A stretch of 64,000 nt of DNA from Pelobates cultripes (lineage: Eukaryota > Chordata > Amphibia > Anura > Pelobatidae). Shown in pieces: positions 41,244-54,340 of the stretch. The stretch spans positions 1,646,234 through 1,710,233 of the forward strand of contig OW240921.1 in NCBI GenBank assembly GCA_933207985.1. Reading direction: 5' to 3'. How positions within the stretch are numbered: position 1 is the stretch's first letter; the number at the start of each line of letters is the position of its first letter. Under the pieces are notes generated by a model that worked only from the letters and a program-made list of their open reading frames with translations, ran no database searches and was not told the DNA's origin. A program made the position numbers and the translations under genes.

Positions 41244-42215
41244 TGTAACAAACCCTGATGTGGTAGCTATCGGTTCGTCTGTTTCCACCCAAACTGCTAA
41301 GAGCCTGAGTGATTATAGCTCGCAGTTCAGGTTTCTATTTGTCTACTTCTCCAGGTTAGATACAGCTTCCTCAGCAAAATTCTCCCAATGCAGTGAACAG
41401 GCACCCAAACATCAGCTGAAACGTGATGAAGGGTGTAACAAGACTAAAGCTTTATTGGTGCCACAATGGCTTTTATACAATTCCCCACGCAAGGGGTACT
41501 CCCCCGTGGACCTTGTGGGGGACAGGGACACAAAACTTACAGCCAATAATAAATCAGTGACAAACTAAGACACTCCCAATACAAACAAGTAATTCCCACC
41601 TCTCTACCTGGAGATATCCCCTGATAGGCCTGATCTGGGTGACCAACATATCCAAAAATCACCCAAATCAGTTCAGGGGTTTTCCAATTGTATGGGAGTC
41701 CCACTTGGACCGACCGCACACGAGGCCCCTGCCCAGAAACAGTTCTACGAGTATAGGCTGTGCTGTCGGTCTATTTCGACAAGTCACGAAACAAAATAAA
41801 GCACGAACGGAATCCCCTGTCTCATAGTAGCGATTGTATCCCTGGTTCGTGGTACCCAAACTACTGAACACCGCTTTCTTAGCTGTTCGGGAAAATAAAG
41901 CAGGCGTTCGTTTAAATTGACTGGTGTTCAGGAAGTTGAGTGTCCAATTTTAGTTCCAGACACTTGAGGACCAAGTCCTGCTGCCTCCTTTCGTGAAAAC
42001 AAGATGGCTGTAATTTTCTCTCGCACTTGACGTTCGGCTATACGAACGGCGGCCACAGAGGGAGAGCTCTTAATTGGTTATTCTCTTTGGGTGAGAATGA
42101 GCCAGGGGTGGTTGCTGGTTCGGTAGTTTTGAAACTACTGAAGGAATAAACGAAAACTGGGGAAATAGATGAAAGATTGTTCGAACAAAAGTCAGGAAAT
42201 GCTGGTTTTCTTATA
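41244..42215 (-). repeat. Solo gypsy LTR with 5-bp target duplication
   Basis: Starts TGTAACAAAC and ends TTCTTATA (TATAAGAA on the - strand, probably a decayed TGTAAGAA). Flanked by GTTCC at 41239-41243 and 42216-42220. 972 bp. It includes GCTTTATTGGTGCC, CCCACGCAAGGGGTACTCCC, TCACCCAAATCAGTTCAGGG and the ACAAGATGGCTG block. With no internal region, it is a solo LTR left by recombination. Confidence 0.75.
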
Positions 42216-42220
42216 GTTCC

Positions 42221-42560
42221 ACATCCACCTAACACACCATGGGTTCCCCAGCTACCTGACACCCCACCTGTTCTCCATTTACCTGACATCCCACCTATTT
42301 CCGAGCCACCAGGCACCCCACAGATTCCCCACCCACCTGACACCTCAGGGGTCCCCCAGCAACCTGACACCCTAAGCAAGAAATAGGATCCTCTCTTTCG
42401 TGGAACATAAAAATGTAAATGCGATAATCGGATCTTCCTTCCTATCTAAATATTAACGTGAAAGACTGTCACCCCCATAACCAGTAATTATAACATTGCA
42501 GTAATGGCCGTTGGGTTACCTAGACATACCCTGTAATAGTTGAAGTATTGATGCAGTACA
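42221..42560. repeat. CACCTGACACC minisatellite, right part, and flank shared with 32438-32781
   Basis: Continues the units of 41148-41243 after the LTR (CACCTGACACCTCAGGGGTC), then the same unique flank as at 32625-32781 (CCCTAAGCAAGAAATAGGAT, CACCCCCATAACCAGTAATT, AATAGTTGAAGTATTG). The two segments are paralogous. Confidence 0.8.
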
Positions 42561-43027
42561 TAGATGAGCTGGTTAGGAGTGTGTTAAACTGAAATTAAAG
42601 AGAATATTTCAGCATCAGCTGTGTGAGAAAATAAACAATCTGCAAAAATGAATCTGTTTAAACAGCCTTCAGTAAACTCGCTATTATTATAGAAAGCAGC
42701 CTGAGGACTTTCTACCGGGTTTCTCAGGACTCCAATTAGATAATCATCTGCCCAAAGAGTTAAATATGAAGTGGCAGATCTTATAAAAAGTACATTGTGG
42801 GTGACTGACGACATATAGATACCAGGGGAGACAGGTAAGTTTTAATTTTAAAGCCAATTTGAACTGAAAATGCTTTTTTCTAACTTTTTCTAACATTTAT
42901 AAATATCACTTTCTGATAGCAGTAAGTAAAGTTTCTGTGATTTTCAAAGTATTGCTTAGTTTCCAGGACTTACGTCTCCCTTACTTGAGAACTTACAAGA
43001 GAGTAAAACTATTGGGCAGTGTAAGTA
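42561..43027. other. Unique-looking sequence before the satellite array
   Basis: AT-rich, no gene. A short - strand frame (42584-42814) has no recognisable domain. The array begins where GTAAGTACACACAGGTATGG appears. Confidence 0.45.
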
Positions 43028-46000
43028 CACACAGGTATGGTCTCTACATTCTATAATGACAGTAAAACTACACACAGTTAGGGTCTGTACATCCCATAGT
43101 GACAGTAAAAATACACACAGGTAGGGTCTGAACATTCTATAATAGCAATAAAATTATACACAGGTAGGGTCTGTACATTCTATAATGGCAATAAAATTAC
43201 ACACAGGTAGTGTCTGTACATTGTATAATGGCAGTAAAATTACACACAGGTTGGGTCTGTACATTCTATAGTGACAGTAAAATTACACACAGGTAGGGTC
43301 TGAACATTCTATAATGGCAGTAAAATTACACACAGGTAGGGTCTGTACATTCTATAATGGCAATAAAATTACACACAGGTTGGGTCTGTACATTCTATAG
43401 TGACAGTAAAATTACACACAGGTAGGGTCTGAACATTCTATAATGGCAGTAAAATTACACACAGGTAGGGTCTGTACATTCTATAATGGCAATAAAATTA
43501 CACACAGGTAGGGTCTGTACATTGTATAATGACAGTAAAACTACACACAGGTAGGGTCTGTACATCCCATAGTGACAGTAAAAATACACACAGGTAGGGT
43601 CTGAACATTCTATAATGGCAGTAAAATTACACACAGGTAGTGTCTGTACATTCTATAATGACAGTAAAACTACACACAGGTAGGGTCTGTACATTCTATA
43701 ATGGCAGTAAAAGTACACACAGGTAGGGTCTCTACATTCTATAATGACAGTAAAACTACACACAGGTAGGGTCTGTACATTCTATAATGGCAGTAAAATT
43801 ACACACAAGTTGGGTCTGTACATTCTATAGTGACAGAAAAATTACACACAGGTAGGGTCTGAACATTCTATAATGGCAGTACAATTACACACAGGTAGGG
43901 TATGAACATTCAATAATGGCAGTAAAATTACACACAGATAGGGTCTGTACATTCTATAATGACAGTAAAACTACACACAGGTATGGTCTCTACATTCTAT
44001 AATGGCAGTAAAACTACACACAGGTAGGGTCTGTACATCCCATAGTGACAGTAAAAATACACACAGGTAGGGTCTGAACATTCTATAATGGCAGTAAAAT
44101 TACACACAGGTAGGGTCTGTACATTCTATAATGACAGTAAAACTACACACAGGTAGGGTCTGTACATTCTATAATGACAGTAAAACTACACACAGGTAGG
44201 GTCTCTACATTCTATAATGACAGTAAAACTACACACAGGTAGGGTCTGTACATTCTATAATGGCAGTAAAATTACACACAGGTTGGGTCTGTACATTCTA
44301 TAGTGACAGAAAAATTACACACAGGTAGGGTCTGAACATTCTATAATGGCAGTACAATTACACACAGGTAGTGTCTGTACATTCTATAATGACAGTACAA
44401 TTACTCACAGGTTGGGTCTGTACATTCTATAATGACAGTAAAACTACACACAGGTAGGGTCTGTACATTCTATAATGGCAGTAAAATTACACACAGGAAG
44501 GGTCTGAACATTCAATAATGGCAGTAAAATTACATACAGGTAGGGTCTGTACATTCTATAATGACAGTACAATTACACACAGGTAGGGTATGAACATTCA
44601 ATAATGGCAGTAAAATTACACACAGGTAGGGTCTGTACATTCTATAATGACAGTAAAACTACACACAGGTATGGTCTCTACATTCTATAATGGCAGTAAA
44701 ACTACACACAGGTAGGGTCTGTACATCCCATAGTGACAGTACAAATACACACAGGTAGGGTCTGAACATTCTATAATGGCAGTAAAATTACACACAGGTA
44801 GGGTCTGTACGTTCTATAATGACAGTAAAACTACACACAGGTAGGGTCTGTACATTCTATAATGGCAGTAAAAGTACACACAGGTAGGGTCTGAACATTC
44901 TATAATTGCAGTAAAATTACTCACAGGTAGGGTCTGTACAATCTATAATGGCAGTACAATTACACACAGGTAGTTTCTGTACATTCTATAATGGCAGTAA
45001 AATTACACACAGGTTGGGTCTGTACATTCTATAGTGACAGTAAAATTACACACAGGTAGGGTCTGTACATTCTATAATGACAGTACAATTACTCACAGGT
45101 TGGGACTGTACATTCTATACTGGCAGTAAAATTACACACAGGTAGTGTCTGTACATTCTATAATGGCAGTACAATTACACACAGGTAGGGTCTGTACATT
45201 CTATAATGACAGTACAATTACTCACAGGTCGGGTCTGTACATTTTATAATGGCAGTAAAATTACACACAGGTAGGGTCTGTACATTCTATAGTGACAGTA
45301 AAATTACACACAGGTACGGTCTGAACATTCAATAATGGCAGTAAAATTACACACAGGTGGGGTCTGTACATTCTAAAACGACAGTAATATTACACACAGG
45401 TAGGGTCTGTACATTCTATAAAGACAGTAAAATTACACACAGGTTGGGTTTGTACATTTTATAGTGACAGTAAAATTACACACAGGTAGGGTCTGTACAT
45501 TCTATAACGACAGTAATATTACACACAGGTAGGGTCTGTACATTCTATAATGGCAGTAAAATTACACAGAGGTAGGGTCTGTACATTCTATAACGACAGT
45601 AAAATTACACACAGCTAGGGTCTGTACATTCTATAAAGACAGTAAATTTACACACAGGTAGGTTCTGTACATTCTATAGTGACAGTAAAATTGCACACAG
45701 GTAGTGTCTGTACATTCTATAATGGTAGTAAAATTACACACAGGTAGGGTCTGTACATTCTATAATGACAGTACAATTACACACAGGTTGGGTCTGTACA
45801 TTCTATAATGGCAGTAAAATTACACACAGGTAGTGTCTGTGCATTCTATAATGGCAGTAAAATTAGACACAAGTTGGGTCTGTACATTCTATAGTGACAG
45901 TAAAATTACACACAGGTAGGGTCTGTACATTCTATAATGGCAGTAAAATTACACAGAGGTAGGGTCTGTACATTCTATAACGACAGTAAAATTACACACA

Positions 46001-48566
46001 GGTAGGGTCTGTACATTCTATAAAGACAGTAAATTTACACAAAGGTAGGGTCTGTACATTGTATATTGACAGTAAATTTACACACAGGTAGGGTCTGTAC
46101 ATTCTATAATGGCAGTAAAATTACACACAGGTATTGTCTGTACATTCTATAATGGAAGTAAAATTACACACAAGTTGGGTCTGTACATTCTATAGTGACA
46201 GTAAAATTACACACAAGTTGGGTCTGTACATTCTATAGTGACAGTAAAATTGCACCCAGGTAGGGTCTGTACATTCTATAAAGACAGTAAAATTACACAC
46301 AGGTTGGGTTTGTACATTTTATAGTGACAGTAAAATTACACACAGGTAGGGTCTGTACATTCTATAACGACAGTAATATTACACACAGGTAGGGTCTGTA
46401 CATTCTATAATGGCAGTAAAATTACACAGAGGTAGGGTCTGTACATTCAATAACGACAGTAAAATTACACACAGCTAGGGTCTGTACATTCTATAAAGAC
46501 AGTAAATTTACACACAGGTAGGGTCTGTACATTCTATAGTGACAGTAAAATTGCACACAGGTAGTGTCTGTACATTCTATAATGGTAGTAAAATTACACA
46601 CAGGTAGGGTCTGTACATTCTATAATGACAGTACAATTACACACAGGTTGGGTCTGTACATTCTATAATGGCAGTAAAATTACACACAGGTAGTGTCTGT
46701 GCATTCTATAATGGCTGTAAAATTACACACAAGTTGGGTCTGTACATTCTATAGTGACAGTAAAATTACACACAGGTAGGGTCTGTACATTCTATAATGG
46801 CAGTAAAATTACACAGAGGTAGGGTCTGTACATTCTATAACGACAGTAAAATTACACACAGGTAGGGTCTGTACATTCTATAAAGACAGTAAATTTACAC
46901 AAAGGTAGGGTCTGTACATTGTATATTGACAGTAAATTTACACACAGGTAGGGTCTGTACATTCTATAATGGCAGTAAAATTACACACAGGTATTGTCTG
47001 TACATTCTATAATGGCAGTAAAATTACACACAAGTTGGGTCTGTACATTCTATAGTGACAGTAAAATTACACACAAGTTGGGTCTGTACATTCTATGGTG
47101 ACAGTAAAATTGCACCCAGGTAGGGTCTGTACATTCTATAATGACAGAAAAACTACACACAGGTAGGGTCTGTACATTCTATAATGGCAGTAAAAGTACA
47201 CACAGGTAGGGTCTGTACATTCTATAATTGCAGTAAAATTACTCACAGGTAGGGTCTGTACATTCTATAATGGCAGTACAATTACACACAGGTAGTGTCT
47301 GTACATTCTATAATGGAAGTAAAATTACACACAGGTTGGGTCTGTACATTCTATAGTGACAGTAAAATTACACACAGGTAGGGTCTGTACATTCTATAAT
47401 GACAGTACAATTACTCACAGGTTGGGTCTGTACATTCTATAATGGCAGTAAAATTACACACAGGTAGTGTCTGTACATTCTATAATGGCAGTACAATTAC
47501 ACACAGGTAGGGTCTGTACATTCTATAATGACAGTACAATTACTCACAGGTCGGGTCTGTACATTTTATAATGGCAGTAAAATTACACACAGGTAGGGTC
47601 TGAACCTTCAATAATGGCAGTAAAATTACACACAGGTGGGGTCTGTACATTCTAAAACGACAGTAATATTACACACAGGTAGGGTCTGTACATTCTATAA
47701 AGACAGTAAAATTACACACAGGTTGGGTTTGTACATTTTATAGTGACAGTAAAATTACACACAGGTAGGGTCTGTACATTCTATAACGACAGTAATATTA
47801 CACACAGGTAGGGTCTGTACATTCTATAATGGCAGTAAAATTACACAGAGGTAGGGTCTGTACATTCTATAACGACAGTAAAATTACACACAGCTAGGGT
47901 CTGTACATTCTATAAAGACAGTAAATTTACACACAGGTAGGGTCTGTACATGCTATAGTGACAGTAAAATTGCACACAGGTAGGGTCTGTACATTCTATA
48001 ATGGTAGTTATATTACACACAGGTAGGATCTGTACATTCTATAATGACAGTACAATTACACACAGGTTGGGTCTGTACATTCTATAATGGCAGTAAAATT
48101 ACACACAGGTAGTGTCTGTGCATTCTATAATGGCAGTAAAATTAGACACAAGTTGGGTCTGTACATTCTATAGTGACAGTAAAATTACACACAGGTAGGG
48201 TCTGTACATTCTATAATGGCAGTAAAATTACACAGAGGTAGGGTCTGTACATTCTATAACGACAGTAAAATTACACACAGGTAGGGTCTGTACATTCTAT
48301 AAAGACAGTAAATTTACACAAAGGTAGGGTCTGTACATTGTATATTGACAGTAAATTTACACACAGGTAGGGTCTGTACATTCTATAATGGCAGTAAAAT
48401 TACACACAGGTATTGTCTGTACATTCTATAATGGCAGTAAAATTACACACAAGTTGGGTCTGCACATTCTATAGTGACAGTAAAATTACACACAAGTTGG
48501 GTCTGTACATTCTATAGTGACAGTAAAATTGCACCCAGGTAAAGTTTGTATATTCTATAATGACAG
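43028..48566. repeat. Satellite array, 43-bp monomer, part 1 (about 130 copies)
   Basis: The monomer begins GGTAGGGTCTGTACATTCTA and continues TAATGGCAGTAAAATTACACACA. Variable sites give the AATGGCAG, AGTGACAG, AACGACAG and AAAGACAG classes and TGTACATT/TGAACATT. Longer-range copies are visible: the rare GGTTGGGTTTGTACATTTTA variant recurs at 45442, 46302 and 47721, that is, 860 (20x43) and 1419 (33x43) bases apart. Confidence 0.97.
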
Positions 48567-49068
48567 TGTAACAGTATGTCTGCCGTTTCCCTGATGAAAG
48601 GCTGTGCTGCAGAGTATTCCAGATGTCCCATTAGCTGGGTCAGGATAGGGAGGGTAGCAGACCTCTTACAAGAGCTTGTGATTTAGCTAGATGCAGGTTC
48701 CCTTCAATAACGAGACGAGGCTACGTATTGAGGGTTAAGCAGGAACTGATTTAATTGGCACACAAGCATTTCTTTTATACAACTTTTCCCACAAGGTTAC
48801 CACCCATGTGGATCTTGTTGGGCACCGAAAACACAAACTCAACAACCAATAGTTTACAGTCACACAGTTAAACACTCCCATTCATTACTGTAAATTCCTC
48901 CCCTCTGCTTGGGAGATAATTGAGTAAATTGCTGTATTAGCTTAATTATCTCTAAGCGAAAAATATACTTTTTACTAAATTTTTATAACATCAAAACTAT
49001 ACATTTGATTCCAATAAAACTTACATTTTCAGAACAAGCATAATTAGGGGACAAACATTACAAAATCA
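48567..49068 (-). repeat. Solo gypsy LTR inside the satellite, 502 bp
   Basis: TGTAACAGTATG to ACAAAATCA, flanked by GACAG at 48562-48566 and 49069-49073; the GACAG comes from the satellite monomer. It contains CCCTTCAATAACGAGACGAG, a GATTTAATTGGC stretch, CCTCCCCTCTGCTTGGGAG and the 3' text CATTTGATTCCAATAAAACT. Same family as the LTR piece at 25800-26090. Confidence 0.88.
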
Positions 49069-50164
49069 GACAGGAAAACTACACACAGGTAGGGTCTGAA
49101 CATTCTACATGGACAGTAAAATTACACACAGGTAGGGTCTGAACATTCTATAACGACAGTTAAATTACACACAGGTAGGGTCTGTACATTCCATAGTGAC
49201 AGTAAAATTACACACAGGTAGGGTCTGTACATTCTATAACGACAGTAAAATTACACACAGGTAGGGTCTGTACATTCTATAGTGACAGTAAAATTACACA
49301 CAGGTAGGGTCTGTACATTCTATAATGGCAGTTAAATTACACACAGGTAGGGTCTGAACATTCTATGGTGACAGTAAAATTACACAGAGGTAGGGTCTGT
49401 ACATTCTATAACGACAGTAAAATTACACACAGCTAGGGTCTGTACATTCTATAAAGACAGTAAATTTACACACAGGTAAGGTCTGTACATGCTATAGTGA
49501 CAGTAAAATTACACACAGGTAGGGTCTGTACATTCTATAATGGTAGTAAAATTACACACAGGTAGGATCTGTACATTCTATAATGACAGTACAATTACAC
49601 ACAGGTTGGGTCTGTACATTCTATAATGGCAGTAAAATTACACACAGGTAGTGTCTGTGCATTCTATAATGGCAGTAAAATTACACACAAGTTGGGTCTG
49701 TACATTCTATAGTGACAGTAAAATTACACACAGGTAGGGTCTGTACATTCTATAATGGCAGTAAAATTACACAGAGGTAGGGTCTGTACATTCTATAACG
49801 ACAGTAAAATTACACACAGGTAGGGTCTGTACATTCTATAAAGACAGTAAATTTACACAAAGGTAGGGTCTGTACATTGTATATTGACAGTAAATTTACA
49901 CACAGGTAAGGTCTGTACATTCTATATTGACAGTAAATTTACACACAGGTATGGTCTGTACATTCTATAATGGCAGTAAAATTACACACAGGTATTGTCT
50001 GTACATTCTATAATGGCAGTAAAATTACACACAAGTTGGGTCTGTACATTCTATAGTGACAGTAAAATTACACACAAGTTGGGTCTGTACATTCTATAGT
50101 GACAGTAAAATTACACACAAGTTGGGTCTGTACATTCTATAGTGACAGTAAAATTACACACAAG

Positions 50165-50264
50165 TTTTTATAAAATCAAAACTATACATTTGATTCCAAT
50201 AAAACTTACATTTTCAGAACAAGCATAATTAGGGGACAAACATTACAAAATCAGACAGGAAAAC
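50165..50264 (-). repeat. LTR fragment carried in the satellite, copy 1
   Basis: TTTTTATAAAATC to GACAGGAAAAC, equal to about 48980-49078 with one base changed (TAAAATC for TAACATC). The left junction is AAG|TTTTT, not present at the original LTR. Confidence 0.93.
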
Positions 50265-52503
50265 AGGCAGGGTCTGAACATTCTACATGGACAGTAAAAT
50301 TACACACAGGTAGGGTCTGAACATTCTACATGGACAGTTAAATTACACACAGGTAGGGTCTGTACATTCTATAGTGACAGTAAAATTACACACAGGTAGG
50401 GTCTGTACATTCTATAACGACAGTAAAATTACACACAGGTAGGGTCTGTACATTCTATAATGGCAGTTAAATTACACACAGGTAGGGTCTGTACATTCTA
50501 TAATGGCAGTTAAATTACACACAGGTAGGGTGTGTACATTCTATAACGACAGTAAAATTACACACAGGTAGGGTCTGTACATTGTATAGTGACAGTAAAA
50601 TTACACACAAGTATGGTCTGAACATTCTATAACGACAGTAAAATTACACACAGGTAGGGTCTGTACATTCTATAACGACAGTAAAATTTCACACAGGTTG
50701 GGTCTGTACTTTCTATAATGACAGTAAAACTACACACAGGTAGGGTCTGAACATTCTATAATGACAGTTAAATTACACACAGGTTGGGTCTGTACATTCT
50801 ATAACGACAGTAAAATTTCACACAGGTAGGGTCTGAACATTCTATAGTGACAGTTAAATTACACACAGGTTGGGTCTGTACATTCTATAACGACAGTAAA
50901 ATTTCACACAGGTAGGGTCTGTACATTCTATAGTGACAGTAAAATTACACACAGGTAGGGTCTGAACATTCTATAATTGCAGTAAAATTACTCACAGGTA
51001 GGGTCTGTACATTCTATAATGGCCGTACAATTACACACAGGTAGTGTCTATACATTCTATAATGGCAGTAAAATTACACACAGGTAGGGTCTGTACATTC
51101 TATAGTGACAGTAAAATTACACACAGGTAGGGTCTGTACATTCTATAACGACAGTAAAATTACACACAGGTAGGGTCTGTACATTCTATAGTGACAGTAA
51201 AATTACACACAGGTAGGGTCTGTACATTCTATAATGGCAGTTAAATTACACACAGGTAGGGTCTGAACATTCTATAGTGACAGTAAAATTACACAGAGGT
51301 AGGGTCTGTACATTCTATAACGACAGTAAAATTACACACAGCTAGGGTCTGTACATTCTATAAAGACAGTAAATCTACACACAGGTAGGGTCTGTACATT
51401 CTATAAAGACAGTAAATTTACACACAGGTAGGGTCTGTACATGCTATAGTGACAGTAAAATTGCACACAGGTAGTGTCTGTACATTCTATAATGGTAGTA
51501 AAATTACACACAGGTAGGATCTGTACATTCTATAATGACAGTACAATTACACACAGGTTGGGTCTGTACATTCTATAATGGCAGTAAAATTACACACAGG
51601 TAGTGTCTGTGCATTCTATAATGGCAGTAAAATTACACACAAGTTGGGTCTGTACATTCTATAGTGACAGTAAAATTACACACAGGTAGGGTCTGTACAT
51701 TCTATAATGGCAGTAAAATTACACAGAGGTAGGGTCTGTACATTCTATAACGACAGTAAAATTACACACAGCTAGGGTCTGTACATTCTATAAAGACAGT
51801 AAATTTACACACAGGTAGGGTCTGTACATGCTATAGTGACAGTAAAATTACACACAGGTAGGGTCTGTACATTCTATAATGGTAGTAAAATTACACACAG
51901 GTAGGATCTGTACATTCTATAATGACAGTACAATTACACACAGGTTGGGTCTGTACATTCTATAATGGCAGTAAAATTACACACAGGTAGTGTCTGTGCA
52001 TTCTATAATGGCAGTAAAATTACACACAAGTTGGGTCTGTACATTCTATAGTGACAGTAAAATTACACACAGGTAGGGTCTGTACATTCTATAATGGCAG
52101 TAAAATTACACAGAGGTAGGGTCTGTACATTCTATAACGACAGTAAAATTACACACAGGTAGGGTCTGTACATTCTATAAAGACAGTAAATTTACACAAA
52201 GGTAGGGTCTGTACATTGTATATTGACAGTAAATTTACACACAGGTAAGGTCTGTACATTCTATATTGACAGTAAATTTACACACAGGTTTGGTCTGTAC
52301 ATTCTATAATGGCAGTAAAATTACACACAGGTATTGTCTGTACATTCTATAATGGCAGTAAAATTACACACAAGTTGGGTCTGTACATTCTATAGTGACA
52401 GTAAAATTACACACAAGTTGGGTCTGTACATTCTATAGTGACAGTAAAATTACACACAAGTTGGGTCTGTACATTCTATAGTGACAGTAAAATTACACAC
52501 AAG

Positions 52504-52603
52504 TTTTTATAACATCAAAACTATACATTTGATTCCAATAAAACTTACATTTTCAGAACAAGCATAATTAGGGGACAAACATTACAAAATCAGACAGGAA
52601 AAC
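52504..52603 (-). repeat. LTR fragment carried in the satellite, copy 2
   Basis: Same 100 bases and same junctions as 50165-50264, 2339 bases further on. Confidence 0.93.
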
Positions 52604-54240
52604 AGGCAGGGTCTGAACATTCTACATGGACAGTAAAATTACACACAGGTAGGGTCTGAACATTCTACATGGACAGTTAAATTACACACAGGTAAGGTCT
52701 GTACATTCTATAGTGACAGTAAAATTACACACAGGTAGGGTCTGTACATTCTATAACGACAGTAAAATTACACACAGGTAGGGTCTGTACATTCTATAAT
52801 GGCAGTTAAATTACACACAGGTAGGGTCTGTACATTCTATAATGGCAGTTAAATTACACACAGGTAGGGTGTGTACATTCTATAATGACAGTAAAATTAC
52901 ACACAGGTAGGGTCTGTACATTGTATAGTGACAGTAAAATTACACACAAGTATGGTCTGAACATTCTATAACGACAGTAAAATTACACACAGGTAGGGTC
53001 TGTACATTCTATAACGACAGTAAAATTTCACACAGGTTGGGTCTGTACTTTCTATAATGACAGTAAAACTACACACAGGTAGGGTCTGAACATTCTATAA
53101 TGACAGTTAAATTACACACAGGTTGGGTCTGTACATTCTATAATGACAGTAAAATTTCACACAGGTAGGGTCTGAACATTCTATAGTGACAGTTAAATTA
53201 CACACAGGTTGGGTCTGTACATTCTATAACGACAGTAAAATTTCACACAGGTAGGGTCTGTACATTCTATAGTGACAGTAAAATTACACACAGGTAGGGT
53301 CTGTACATTCTATAATGGCAGTTAAATTACACACAGGTAGGGTCTGAACATTCTATAATGACAGTAAAATTACACACAGGTAGGGTCTGTACATTCTATA
53401 ATGGCAGTTAAATTACACACAGGTAGGGTCTGTACATTCTATAATGGCAGTTAAATTACACACAGGTTGGGTCTGAACATTCTATAACGACAGTACAATT
53501 ACACACAGGTAGGGTCTGTACATTCTATAATGACAGTAAAATTTCACACAGGTTGGGTCTGTACATTCTATAATGGCAGTAAAATTACACACAGGTAGTG
53601 TCTGTACATTCTATAATGGTAGTAAAATTACACACAGGTAGGATCTGTACATTCTATAATGACAGTACAATTACACACAGGTTGGGTCTGTACATTCTAT
53701 AATGGCAGTAAAATTACACACAGGTAGTGTCTGTGCATTCTATAATGGCAGTAAAATTACACACAAGTTGGGTCTGTACATTCTATAGTGACAGTAAAAT
53801 TACACACAGGTAGGGTCTGTACATTCTATAATGGCAGTAAAATTACACAGAGGTAGGGTCTGTACATTCTATAATGACAGTAAAATTACACACAGGTAGG
53901 GTCTGTACATTCTATAAAGACAGTAAATTTACACAAAGGTAGGGTCTGTACATTGTATATTGACAGTAAATTTACACACAGGTAAGGTCTGTACATTCTA
54001 TATTGACAGTAAATTTACACACAGGTATGGTCTGTACATTCTATAATGGCAGTAAAATTACACACAGGTATTGTCTGTACATTCTATAATGGCAGTAAAA
54101 TTACACACAAGTTGGGTCTGTACATTCTATAGTGACAGTAAAATTACACACAAGTTGGGTCTGTACATTCTATAGTGACAGTAAAATTACACACAAGTTG
54201 GGTCTGTACATTCTATAGTGACAGTAAAATTACACACAAG

Positions 54241-54340
54241 TTTTTATAACATCAAAACTATACATTTGATTCCAATAAAACTTACATTTTCAGAACAAGC
54301 ATAATTAGGGGACAAACATTACAAAATCAGACAGGAAAAC
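54241..54340 (-). repeat. LTR fragment carried in the satellite, copy 3
   Basis: Same 100 bases and same junctions, 1737 bases after copy 2. Confidence 0.93.

Noticed and set aside
41017..41568. Proline/threonine-rich 183-codon frame as a gene
   Set aside because: It spans the junction of an LTR, the CACCTGACACC minisatellite and another LTR, so it is composite repeat sequence.
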